Of a stretch of DNA of 64,000 nt, positions 19,846-27,779 are shown one piece after another. Source of the stretch: an uncultured Eubacteriales bacterium. GTDB lineage: Bacteria > Bacillota > Clostridia > Christensenellales > Aristaeellaceae. Below the pieces are notes generated by a model that did no database searches, was not told the DNA's origin, and was given only the letters and a program-made list of their open reading frames with translations. The stretch covers positions 62,001-126,000 of the forward strand of contig CACYWL010000001.1 in assembly GCA_902778055.1 (NCBI GenBank). Direction: 5' to 3'. Within the stretch, counting starts at the first letter, position 1; the number at the start of each line of letters is the position of its first letter. Position numbers and translations under genes: made by a program.

Positions 19846-20556
19846 GTGGCGATGAACACGCTGCCGCTGCGGCATGAGCTGAAGTATTTCATCAACGAGG
19901 CGCAGTATCAGGTGCTCAGCGGGATTCTGGATCATGTGCTTCACCGGGATCCCAACGGCGATGAATACAACGAGTATCACATCCGCAGCCTGTATTTCGA
20001 CACGGTGTTCAACGACGCCCTGTACGATAAAATCGACGGAAACCCCAATCGGGACAAATACCGGATCCGCATCTACAATTTCAGCGACCGGGTGATCAAG
20101 CTGGAATGCAAAACGAAGGTCGGAAGCCTGATCTCCAAGCGGAGCCAGACCATTCCCCGCCTGCTGTGCGAGCAGCTGATGGCAGGGGACCCGACCGGCC
20201 TGGAGACTACCCGCAGCGGCCTGCTGAACGATGTGTTCCGGGAAATGACCGTGAATCTGCTCCGCCCGGTGGTACTGGTGGATTACGTCCGCGAGGCGTA
20301 TCTGCATCCCGCGGAGGATGTGCGGATCACCTTTGACAAACAGCTGCGGACCGGGCTGTGGAGCAGGGATCTGTTCAATCCGGAGGTTCCGACGGTTCCT
20401 CCCTTTGACGAAGGATGGATGATCCTGGAGGTCAAATATAACCAGTTTTTGCCGCCCTATATCCGGGATCTGCTGAATACCTACTGTGCCGGGGCCTGCC
20501 TCAGCGCCATCAGCAAATATACCTGGTGCCGCCGATTTGAGGAGCTGGAAGCGTGA
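19846..20556 (+). CDS. VTC-domain polyphosphate polymerase
   Basis: 236 residues from GTG at 19846; ATG at 19852 is a possible alternative start two codons later. The VTC tunnel-fold motifs are all present in order: RHELKYFI near 11, RSLYFD near 47, KYRIRIYN near 68, LECKTK near 87, the KRSQ basic stretch near 99, VDYVREAY near 147, RITFDKQLRT near 163 and ILEVKYNQ near 195. In characterised VTC proteins these basic and acidic residues bind triphosphate and metal and build polyphosphate from ATP. The protein lacks its own membrane segments, which fits a partnership with the DUF4956 protein encoded just upstream. Confidence 0.9.
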   Translation: MAMNTLPLRHELKYFINEAQYQVLSGILDHVLHRDPNGDEYNEYHIRSLYFDTVFNDALYDKIDGNPNRDKYRIRIYNFSDRVIKLECKTKVGSLISKRSQTIPRLLCEQLMAGDPTGLETTRSGLLNDVFREMTVNLLRPVVLVDYVREAYLHPAEDVRITFDKQLRTGLWSRDLFNPEVPTVPPFDEGWMILEVKYNQFLPPYIRDLLNTYCAGACLSAISKYTWCRRFEELEA

Positions 20557-20620
20557 TACGCCGCGCTTCCTTTTCCTGTTATCGGGGCCGCATCATCCGG
20601 GAGCGGAGAGAGGAATACAG

Positions 20621-21859
20621 ATGATCAGAAAGTGGTTCATTGCGGGGATGATCCTGATGCTGCTGACGGCTGCGGGGGCTGCTCCCTTGGCGAAAGCGGA
20701 GCAGCTGCCGCAGACGGGCGGAGAGGAAAGGGAGCTGCCCGCGGAGCCGGAGGAAACAGCCCGGGAGCTGACCGGGGAATGCCTCTTTGATTCCAACGGA
20801 AAGACCAAGGACTATTCGCTGATGACGGACGGGGATATCGCGACCTACCTCCCCTTGAAGGAGAAGAAGGCGGTGCTGACCGTCTCGTGCGGTCAGCCGA
20901 TCCAGGGCCTCTATCTTCAGGCCTTTGACAAATACGGCAGAGGTTTTGACTACGAGGTTCAGGTTCCCGACGGAGACGCCTGGAAAACCGTCGGACAGGG
21001 CGGAAAGTTCCTGTCCGAATGGTATGCGCTGGAGGAGTCTGTACAGGAACTTCGCATTGTGCCCACCGGAACAGAACGGTTCAGAATTGCCGAAATCCGT
21101 CTTTTCGGCCCGGGTGAGCCGCCGCCGGAGGTTCAGAGATGGGAAATCCTGGACAAATGCGATCTGATGCTGCTGACCGCGCATCCGGATGATGAAATTC
21201 TCTGGTTTGCCGGGCTGATGCCCACCTACGGCGGAGACCGGGGATACCGGATCCAGGTGACCGTGGTCGTGCCGACCGGAGGCCTGAGAAAGCTGGAGCT
21301 GCTGGGCGCCGTCTGGCACTGCGGCGTAAGATATTATCCGGAAATGCTGGGCTTCATCGACAAGAACGGCCAGAATCCGGAAAGACAGTACTCGATCTGG
21401 CACGGAAAGGGCCGTGTGTGGAAAAGAATCACCGAAGTGATCCGAAAACACAGACCGGAAGTGATCGTGACCCACGGAGAAAAGGGGGAATACGGGCACG
21501 GCGCACACAAGACCGTGGCGGACGCGGCGAAGCAGGTGATCAAGCAGACCGGAGATGCGAAGAAGTATCCCGATTCCGCGGCGGAATACGGAACCTGGGA
21601 AGTCAAAAAGCTGTACCTGCATGAATATGAGAAAAATCCGATTGCCTGCGACTGGGACCAGCCGCTGGCAGCATTCGGAGGAAAGACCGGATATGAAGTG
21701 GCGGAGGAGGCTTTCCGTTTTCATGCCAGCCAGGTCCAGAGAGACTGGGCCTTTGAGGTGCACGGAAAGCATGACAACGCGAGCTTTGGGCTGTATTACA
21801 CGTCCGTCGGAAAGGATTCCGGAATCGGAGACCTGATGGAGCATATCAAGGAGGAGTAA
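20621..21859 (+). CDS. Secreted PIG-L family deacetylase with N-terminal discoidin-like domain
   Basis: 412 residues from the ATG at 20621, where a signal peptide begins (MIRKWF, then a hydrophobic stretch to about residue 27). An earlier in-frame start would place the signal peptide internally. Residues 45-165 look like a discoidin/F5-8 type binding domain. The PIG-L domain begins near 180 with AHPDDE (187-192) and ends its metal site with HGAH (293-296), the zinc ligands expected for N-acetylglucosamine-type deacetylases. Acting outside the cell, it might deacetylate wall or capsule sugars. It shares the operon of CotH, DUF4956 and the polyphosphate polymerase. Confidence 0.87.
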   Translation: MIRKWFIAGMILMLLTAAGAAPLAKAEQLPQTGGEERELPAEPEETARELTGECLFDSNGKTKDYSLMTDGDIATYLPLKEKKAVLTVSCGQPIQGLYLQAFDKYGRGFDYEVQVPDGDAWKTVGQGGKFLSEWYALEESVQELRIVPTGTERFRIAEIRLFGPGEPPPEVQRWEILDKCDLMLLTAHPDDEILWFAGLMPTYGGDRGYRIQVTVVVPTGGLRKLELLGAVWHCGVRYYPEMLGFIDKNGQNPERQYSIWHGKGRVWKRITEVIRKHRPEVIVTHGEKGEYGHGAHKTVADAAKQVIKQTGDAKKYPDSAAEYGTWEVKKLYLHEYEKNPIACDWDQPLAAFGGKTGYEVAEEAFRFHASQVQRDWAFEVHGKHDNASFGLYYTSVGKDSGIGDLMEHIKEE

Positions 21860-21862
21860 AGG

Positions 21863-23755
21863 ATGGAAGCGCTGATTTCCAAGTGGCACAGGGAGCTGGA
21901 GCTGTTCAGCGGTATCAAGCCGCTGCTGATCCTGGAAGGGAACGTACTGGATCAATACAGGTATCCCGTGGCCGGAAGCCTCAGACAGGATGAGATCGTT
22001 CCGCTGAGCAGATACCTGTTCACCTACTTCAAGGATGAGGGTTACGATCAGATCGTGTTTTACAGCAACCTTGTCGGGTTCGTCTGTCCCTATGATTCCG
22101 GGATGCTGGAGCGTTACGCGCGCCTTACGGGGACCCAGATTTCCAGCGGCGCCGTCCAGGCCGAATTCAAGGGAAACGACGCCAATACCGCGCCGAACGT
22201 GATCCGCCGGGCCATGGGACAGCAGCAGGCCGCGACGGTCACGGTTCTGGAGATGGCCAGCCATTACATCACGACGCCCGAGCGCATGGATCAGCAGGAT
22301 GTGAACAGTTTCAATATTCTGCTTCAGAGCGCGCTGTCCAGCGCCTGGGTGAAGACGCCGAACGGGAAGAAACAGAACCTGCTGATTCTGCTGGTCAACA
22401 AGCTGAATGATCTGCCTGCCTGGTTCTATCTGAATAACCCGGTCTGCAAAATCCTGGAGCTGGACGCGCCAAGCCGAGAGGAGCGGAAGCGGATGCTGGA
22501 GGGGCAGAACCTGGCCGGTTTTTTCAGCGGCACGGTGTACCGGCGGGATATGCCCTATTACAGCGAGCATCCGGAGGAGCTGGAACGGATTCGGGAACGA
22601 TTTGTAGGACTGACGGAGGGGCTCAGCTTTACCGAGCTGGAGGAGATGCGCCTGCTGAGCAAGCAGGAGGAAACCCCGATCCGGGATCTGTGCTCCATCG
22701 TGGACCTGTACAAATACGGGATCCGGGAAAATCCATGGAGCACCCTGAGCGTGGAAAGCCTGAAGACCGCAAAGCAGGATTTTGAGAAAAGGATCAAGGG
22801 ACAGGACGCCGCCTTGGAAAGAACGCTGGACGTGGTGAAACGCGCGGTGACCGGGATGAACGGAATGAACTCCTCGTCCACGGGAAAACCGAAGGGCGTG
22901 CTTTTTTACGCGGGCCCGACGGGCACGGGAAAAACGGAAACGGCCAAGGCCCTTGCGGAAAAGCTCTTTGGGGATGAACGCGCCTGCGTCCGGTTTGATA
23001 TGAGCGAGTACGGACAGAGCCATTCGGACCAGAAGCTGATGGGCGCGCCTCCCGGATATGTGGGCTATGAGGCTGGCGGTCAGCTGACCAACGCGGTCAA
23101 GGAGAACCCCTTCTGCATCCTGCTGTTTGACGAAATTGAAAAAGCGCACGCGTCGATTCTCGACAAGTTCCTTCAGATTCTGGAGGACGGCCGGATGACG
23201 GACGGACAGGGAAAGACCGTTTATTTTTCGGAAACCATCATCATTTTTACGAGCAACCTCGGCATTTATGTCAAGGATGCTCTGGGAAACCGGCAGCCCA
23301 ATGTTACCATGGACATGGAATACAGCGAGGTGCGGGCCCGGGTGAGGAGCGCCATTGAGGATTACTTCAAGCTGGAGCTGGGCCGGCCGGAGATCCTGAA
23401 CCGGATCGGCGAAAACATCGTCGTGTTTGATTACATCCGCAAGGATGCGGCCCGGCAGATTCTGCGCAGCCAGGTCAACAAGATCACGGGGAACCTCCGG
23501 GAGCAGAGAAACATTCAGATCCGGATTGAAGACTTTGCTTATCAGAGCCTGGAGGAGGCGGCTACCTTTGATCTGAGCAACGGAGGACGGGGAATCGGGA
23601 ACCAGGTCGAGAGCCTGCTGGTGAACCCCCTGAGCCGGTGGATGTTCGACAACGGCGTCGTACAGGATGCCAGCCTTGTCATCGAGGGATTTGATACATC
23701 GGCCAACCCGCCGGCCCTGCGCTGCCGCAGAGAGGAGGAACAGCAGCATGAGTGA
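21863..23755 (+). CDS. ClpB-like AAA+ ATPase with a divergent N-terminal half
   Basis: 630 residues. The C-terminal half is a Clp/Hsp100 second-type AAA module: Walker A GPTGTGKT (351-358), the MSEY...HSDQKLMGAPPGYVGY pore-1 region near 385-405, Walker B with D423-E424, sensor 1 FTSNLG near 467, followed by the small C-terminal domain. The first ~300 residues also look like a degraded nucleotide-binding fold but have no Walker A lysine motif. There is no ClpP-binding loop that I can recognise, so it may remodel a protein rather than feed a protease. It starts 3 bp after the PIG-L gene and overlaps the next gene by 8 bp. Confidence 0.85.
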   Translation: MEALISKWHRELELFSGIKPLLILEGNVLDQYRYPVAGSLRQDEIVPLSRYLFTYFKDEGYDQIVFYSNLVGFVCPYDSGMLERYARLTGTQISSGAVQAEFKGNDANTAPNVIRRAMGQQQAATVTVLEMASHYITTPERMDQQDVNSFNILLQSALSSAWVKTPNGKKQNLLILLVNKLNDLPAWFYLNNPVCKILELDAPSREERKRMLEGQNLAGFFSGTVYRRDMPYYSEHPEELERIRERFVGLTEGLSFTELEEMRLLSKQEETPIRDLCSIVDLYKYGIRENPWSTLSVESLKTAKQDFEKRIKGQDAALERTLDVVKRAVTGMNGMNSSSTGKPKGVLFYAGPTGTGKTETAKALAEKLFGDERACVRFDMSEYGQSHSDQKLMGAPPGYVGYEAGGQLTNAVKENPFCILLFDEIEKAHASILDKFLQILEDGRMTDGQGKTVYFSETIIIFTSNLGIYVKDALGNRQPNVTMDMEYSEVRARVRSAIEDYFKLELGRPEILNRIGENIVVFDYIRKDAARQILRSQVNKITGNLREQRNIQIRIEDFAYQSLEEAATFDLSNGGRGIGNQVESLLVNPLSRWMFDNGVVQDASLVIEGFDTSANPPALRCRREEEQQHE

Positions 23756-24530
23756 GGAAACCAGAATGACACCCAGTGCCCAGGAGGAGCTGCTGCGGAG
23801 GCTGAAGGCCATCGGCGCGGATCTCTGGGGCGGCATGCACGAAACCGTTCCGGCGGAAGAAAGCGCGAAGGAAGAGGAAACGCTGGAATCGGATATCGAG
23901 AAAGCCTGGCGGAAGGAGCTGCCTGAAAGCAGCAAGGCCGCCGCGCGGATTCTGGAAAGGGAAAAAGCCCCTTTGAAAACTGAAAAGCCTGCACAAAGCG
24001 GCGGTGCCTCCGCAAAGCCCTCCAAAGCCACCCTGGAGAATCTCTGGGTGACGGCGGACGAGACCGTGGACTGGACGGAGGCGCTGCTGTCGGAAACCTC
24101 CCGGGACGGACTGACGGGACCGAAGCTCTGGAGCTTCTACCACCGGATGGCGCCGAAGGTGCTGGCCGGGGATACCGGAGCCTACGCGGAGGTGCTGACG
24201 ACCATCAATCCGCTGGGAGACCTGACGGAATATGTGGCCGGCATGATTCTCCGCACACCCGGACCGGACCGGCTGGAATGCGTGTTCGAGTGTCAGAAGG
24301 ATGACCTTGAAAAGTACGGACGGGACTACCTGGGAGCCCTGAGCCTGCGCATTGCCAGGGATCTGCTGGCCATTCTTCCCGTGACCGAGGTTCAGGTGAC
24401 CGGCAATCTGGAGGGACAGGAAAAGCTGAAGGTTCTGTTTCGGCGGGACCAGCTGCTGAAAAGGAAAATGGCCTTTCTTGTGCCGGCGGATTTTGTGGAG
24501 GCCTGCGGGGGAAGTATCACAGCCGGCTGA
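23748..24530 (+). CDS. Unknown protein encoded with the AAA+ ATPase
   Basis: 261 residues from the ATG at 23748, which lies inside the end of the ATPase gene and has GAGGAGG at the right distance. I do not recognise the family. Residues 1-90 are charged and probably disordered (many Glu/Lys/Ala); residues 95-255 form a compact domain with the stretches LWSFYHRMAPKVL and GGSITAG. There is no signal peptide or membrane helix, so it is cytoplasmic. Overlap with the ATPase gene suggests that the product is a partner, adaptor or substrate of the AAA+ protein. Last gene of the CotH operon. Confidence 0.75.
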   Translation: MSEETRMTPSAQEELLRRLKAIGADLWGGMHETVPAEESAKEEETLESDIEKAWRKELPESSKAAARILEREKAPLKTEKPAQSGGASAKPSKATLENLWVTADETVDWTEALLSETSRDGLTGPKLWSFYHRMAPKVLAGDTGAYAEVLTTINPLGDLTEYVAGMILRTPGPDRLECVFECQKDDLEKYGRDYLGALSLRIARDLLAILPVTEVQVTGNLEGQEKLKVLFRRDQLLKRKMAFLVPADFVEACGGSITAG

Positions 24531-24578
24531 GCTTTCCCGCATTTTGGTTCTGCCCGGAAACTTTCCCTTTTATAAAAA

Positions 24579-24605
24579 TTTGACAAAATTTTAAAATTTG
24601 TCAAA
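24579..24605. promoter_or_regulatory. AT-rich inverted repeat, operator-like
   Basis: Perfect 9-bp arms TTTGACAAA (24579-24587) and TTTGTCAAA (24597-24605) separated by 9 AT bases, ending 7 bp before the -35 box of the noncoding RNA promoter. It may be a repressor site, or a weak hairpin at the end of the CotH operon. Confidence 0.5.
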
Positions 24606-24612
24606 ATAAGGG

Positions 24613-24641
24613 TTGACGAGGGCCAGAAAATCCATTATACT
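24613..24641 (+). promoter_or_regulatory. Promoter of the structured noncoding RNA
   Basis: TTGACG (24613-24618), 17-nt spacer, TATACT (24636-24641); predicted start of transcription near 24648. Confidence 0.75.
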
Positions 24642-24647
24642 TACATC

Positions 24648-24859
24648 ATCCACCTGGGGTTCGCGACAGTCCTTCGGTTTTCCCCACATTTCGAAAAATG
24701 GAGCCCGGGTCCATAGCGCCGTTATGTCAAGCCCCCGTCCTTGACGCCAGGGGACGGCAGATACGGCCGGCAGGGCACCAGCCTGCTTCACATAGCGGGT
24801 GAAAAAACGGGGACATCGGCTCCCTGGGCCACAAAGCTTCCGGAAACGGGGGCTTTTTT
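24648..24859 (+). ncRNA. Structured noncoding RNA of unknown class
   Basis: About 212 nt between a strong promoter and an intrinsic terminator, with no convincing ORF. Local hairpins can be drawn at 24654-24686, 24687-24700 (CGAA tetraloop), 24735-24757 and 24770-24786. A 10-nt segment at 24729-24738 is perfectly complementary to 24846-24855, the 3' arm of the terminator, so two exclusive folds are possible, as in riboswitches or long rod-like RNAs. Size suits 6S RNA, but the folding looks branched, and I do not recognise 6S, SRP, tmRNA or a known riboswitch core. It may be free-standing or act on the motor genes 100 nt downstream, which have their own promoter. Confidence 0.55.
24834..24859 (+). 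terminator. Terminator of the noncoding RNA
   Basis: Nine-bp stem (24834-24842 with 24847-24855, two G-U pairs) capped by a GAAA tetraloop, followed by T residues up to 24859. Confidence 0.75.
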
Positions 24860-24901
24860 CATGTCCTTCGGTTGTCTTCCAAATGTTAACGAAATGTTTC
24901 A

Positions 24902-24930
24902 TTTACATTTCCAAATCCGAATGATATAAT
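24902..24930 (+). promoter_or_regulatory. Promoter of the motor-pair operon
   Basis: TTTACA (24902-24907), 17-nt spacer, TATAAT (24925-24930), about 30 bp before the start codon at 24960. The motor genes are therefore transcribed separately from the CotH operon. Confidence 0.8.
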
Positions 24931-24959
24931 TACATAATCCTGAGAAAGGAGGCACCCTC

Positions 24960-26255
24960 ATGACCTTGCCTGACCTGTCGAAAGTGACCGCCATTCTGCC
25001 TGACCTGGCGGATTATGTAGTTTATGCTGCGATTGCGATCGTGACTTTCATCGGGGTATTCAAATGCCTGATTCCGCTCTGGGGGACCACCGGGTCTCTG
25101 AGAAGAGCGGTGAAACGCCTTCAGGACCACGCCGGTGATCAGGGAAAGCCTGTCTGGCAGGAAACGATTTTCCTGGGCCGGAGAATGCGCGGGTCCTGGC
25201 AGCGTTTTCTCCAGAACGCGGAGCAGCTGGACCGGCGGGGCCTGCCGACGAACGTGGAGGATTATATCAATGATGATACGGTCACCCATTCCCACGGAAA
25301 CGCGACGCTGGCGGAGCTGATTCCGAATCTGCTGACCTCCCTGGGTATCCTCGGAACCTTTATGGGACTTTCCCGCGGCCTTTCCGGCCTGAATTTCGCG
25401 GATGCATCCCAGCTGATTTCCGGCATCCCGGATCTGCTGAGCGGAATGCGCTTTGCTTTCGGAACCTCCGTGGCGGGGATCTCCTGCTCCCTCGTATTCA
25501 ATATGCTGAACCGGATCAGCCAGGGATCCAGCTACCGGGCCATCGATGACTTTGTTTCTTCGTTTACTCAGCTGGCCATGTCCCGCCCGCTGGACAACGA
25601 TGTCCAGCTGATCTGCCAGAATCAGGACAGGAACCATATGCTGCAGGGAATCAATGAGACCCTGGCTGACCGGCTGGCGGAGAATGTCGGGCTCGCGATT
25701 ACCCGGGCCATGGATCCGGTGGCGGGATCGATGGACCGCTTCATTGTTTCCGCGACCCGAAACCAGATCGAAGGTGTGAACAGGATTGTCAGCCGCTTCC
25801 TCGAGGAGATGGAGGGCCGTCTTGGGGGACAGATCGAGTCCCTCGGGAATGTGCTGGATCAGGTTTCCTCCAACCAGATGCTGGCCGCGAAGCAGGCGGA
25901 GCAGACCCTTTCCTCCGCCGACGGCATCATCCGGGACGCGAAGGAGCTGCGTGAACTGACGGATCAGGTTCTGGTCCGGTTTGACGGATATGTGTCCGAA
26001 CTGAAGGAAACCCGCATGCGGGATGAGGATTTCGAAAAACGGTCCGCGGAGCTTCTGGCCAAAATGGAACAGCGGCATCAGGCGCTGACAAAGCTGATGG
26101 AGACGCTTTCCGAGCGGGTCGAGGCGATTCCCGATCTGAAGTCCAGGGAGGAGACGGATGAAGCGCTGAGGGGCATCCGCGAGGTCACGGGCACGCTGAA
26201 CGAGCATGTCCGAAGCATCTCTGAAACCCTGGCAGCCCTTGCGGAGGAGGTCTGA
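24960..26255 (+). CDS. MotA/TolQ/ExbB-type channel protein, ZorA-like
   Basis: 431 residues, preceded by AAAGGAGG. One membrane helix at about 19-41, then a cytoplasmic part, then two helices at about 117-138 and 160-185 with the IPNLLTSLGILGTFMGLSRG signature that characterises the ion-channel part of MotA, ExbB and ZorA proteins. Residues 225-431 are polar and predicted helical, forming a cytoplasmic tail like the ZorA tail, although shorter than in described Zorya systems. Together with the next protein it should form a proton-driven stator-like complex. The tail could couple ion flow to a cytoplasmic partner. Six bp separate it from the MotB-like gene. Confidence 0.87.
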   Translation: MTLPDLSKVTAILPDLADYVVYAAIAIVTFIGVFKCLIPLWGTTGSLRRAVKRLQDHAGDQGKPVWQETIFLGRRMRGSWQRFLQNAEQLDRRGLPTNVEDYINDDTVTHSHGNATLAELIPNLLTSLGILGTFMGLSRGLSGLNFADASQLISGIPDLLSGMRFAFGTSVAGISCSLVFNMLNRISQGSSYRAIDDFVSSFTQLAMSRPLDNDVQLICQNQDRNHMLQGINETLADRLAENVGLAITRAMDPVAGSMDRFIVSATRNQIEGVNRIVSRFLEEMEGRLGGQIESLGNVLDQVSSNQMLAAKQAEQTLSSADGIIRDAKELRELTDQVLVRFDGYVSELKETRMRDEDFEKRSAELLAKMEQRHQALTKLMETLSERVEAIPDLKSREETDEALRGIREVTGTLNEHVRSISETLAALAEEV

Positions 26256-26261
26256 TGCCCG

Positions 26262-27236
26262 ATGGCGAGACAATCCATCCATAACCGGCGGGCGGGAAGA
26301 GGATCCACGGGGGGCGGAGCATCCTGGATCTCCTACTCCGATATGATGGCCGCCCTGCTGCTGATTTTTGTGCTGATTCTGACCTACAGTCTGTATCAGT
26401 ACTTTACAATGCTGGAGACGAAAACCCGCGAGCTGGAGGAACAGCAGCAGCTGCTTCTGGCCCAGCAGGCGCTGCTGAGCAGCCGCGAGGAGGAGCTCAG
26501 CGCCATGCAGATCACGCTGGACGCAAAGCAGAAGGAGCTGGATGAGGCGAATGCGCGCCTCCTGACACGGGAGGAGCTGCTCGCGCTGCTGCAGGCACAG
26601 CTGGATGAAAAGGAGAAAGAGCTGAATTCGGCGACCGAGAAGCTGGAGGAGCAGCAGATCGCCCTGGCGGCGCAGGCCCAAAGGCTGGATGAGCTGGTGG
26701 GCGTGCGGACCAACATTATCCGGGAGCTGTCCTCCTCCCTGACGGCAGCCGATCTCAAGGCGAAGGTGGATGCCAACGGCTCCATCGTTCTGGACAGCGC
26801 GGTTTTCTTTGAAACTGCGAAGTCCGAGATCAAGGAGGAAGGAAAGGCGCTGCTGAACCGCTTCGTCCCCGTCTATCTGAATGTGCTTCTCCGGGATGAG
26901 TACAGGAGCTATCTGGGTGAAATCATCATTGAGGGACACACGGACTCAACGGGAACCTACGACAACAATCTGAAGCTGAGCCAGGAGCGGGCGCTGCAGG
27001 TCGCGCTCTACGTGCTGAACATGCCGGGACTGACGGCGGAGCAGAAGGCCCTGCTTCAGCAGATTCTGACCGCGACCGGAAAATCCTGGGCGGATCTGAT
27101 CGTGGATGAGTACGGACGGGAGGATCCCGAGGCATCCCGGAGAGTGGAATTCAAGTTCTCACTGCGGGATTCCGACATGATTCAGGAGATGCAGCGGATC
27201 CTGCAGGAAAACGATCTGGATTCCCAGCAGGGGTAA
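26262..27236 (+). CDS. MotB/OmpA-type peptidoglycan-binding motor subunit, ZorB-like
   Basis: 324 residues. The single membrane helix (about 28-48) begins with the SYSDMMAALLL motif, whose Asp27 occupies the proton-carrying position of MotB and ZorB. A long coiled coil rich in Glu/Gln/Leu (about 52-150) separates it from a C-terminal OmpA-like domain (about 165-320) with EGHTDSTG and a DPEASRRVEF stretch, which bind peptidoglycan. The coiled coil is unusually long for a MotB/ZorB protein and would place the wall anchor well away from the membrane, as expected for a thick Gram-positive wall. Partner of the MotA-like protein encoded immediately upstream. Confidence 0.9.
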   Translation: MARQSIHNRRAGRGSTGGGASWISYSDMMAALLLIFVLILTYSLYQYFTMLETKTRELEEQQQLLLAQQALLSSREEELSAMQITLDAKQKELDEANARLLTREELLALLQAQLDEKEKELNSATEKLEEQQIALAAQAQRLDELVGVRTNIIRELSSSLTAADLKAKVDANGSIVLDSAVFFETAKSEIKEEGKALLNRFVPVYLNVLLRDEYRSYLGEIIIEGHTDSTGTYDNNLKLSQERALQVALYVLNMPGLTAEQKALLQQILTATGKSWADLIVDEYGREDPEASRRVEFKFSLRDSDMIQEMQRILQENDLDSQQG

Positions 27237-27291
27237 AACGCCTGTAATGGGCCTGAACCATGAACAGAACGAAACGGACGGAGGGAAAAGC

Positions 27292-27774
27292 ATGCGGCCG
27301 GTGGCTGTGATTCTGCTGCTGATCTGCCTGGCGGCGGCCGGACTGACCGGATACCTTTATTTTACGGCAAATGTCACGGTGGCGGACATTACCTGCGTGG
27401 CCGTGGACGCGGCCGACAGGCGGGAAGTTTTTCAGGAGCTGAAGAAGCAGACGGAAAATGAGACCTTTGCGGGGACGCCCTTCGACACGGCAAATTTGGG
27501 AGAAGCGGAAGACTATCAGTTCTATGAGTACACGGTTCTCCTCCGGAACAAGACTTTCGTGAAGGCGGAGGTTGCCGAGATTCAGGTGACGCCCATGCAC
27601 GGCGATGTCCTGCAGACGGCTGATTTTCGGAAAACAGATATCCCGGCCCGGGGAGAGGGACAAGTCACCGCCACGATTCTGACGGCCAAAGGAACGCACA
27701 ATGTGCGGGAGCTGACGCTGACCTATTATCTATGGGGCCTTCCGTTTTCCTCCCGCGTAACCTACAGCAGGTAA
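27292..27774 (+). CDS. Small membrane-anchored protein of unknown function
   Basis: 160 residues from the ATG at 27292 (GGAGGG 6 nt upstream); an in-frame ATG 45 bp earlier has no such site. The N terminus is a single membrane helix (about 4-25), with the rest outside, so it is a signal anchor. The exported part is a probable beta-rich domain with no family that I recognise. It is the last gene of the motor operon, 55 bp after the OmpA-like gene and before a strong terminator, so it probably works with the motor at the outer face of the membrane. Confidence 0.75.
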   Translation: MRPVAVILLLICLAAAGLTGYLYFTANVTVADITCVAVDAADRREVFQELKKQTENETFAGTPFDTANLGEAEDYQFYEYTVLLRNKTFVKAEVAEIQVTPMHGDVLQTADFRKTDIPARGEGQVTATILTAKGTHNVRELTLTYYLWGLPFSSRVTYSR

Positions 27775-27779
27775 AACAG

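Noticed and set aside
24648..24859. 6S RNA, SRP RNA or tmRNA
   Set aside because: Length suits 6S, but local hairpins make it branched; no SRP tetraloop motif and too short for tmRNA. Left as unknown class.
15949..27774. Calling the locus a Zorya defence system
   Set aside because: No ZorC or ZorE-like gene found and the helicase is distant and apparently transcribed separately; similarity is limited to the motor pair.
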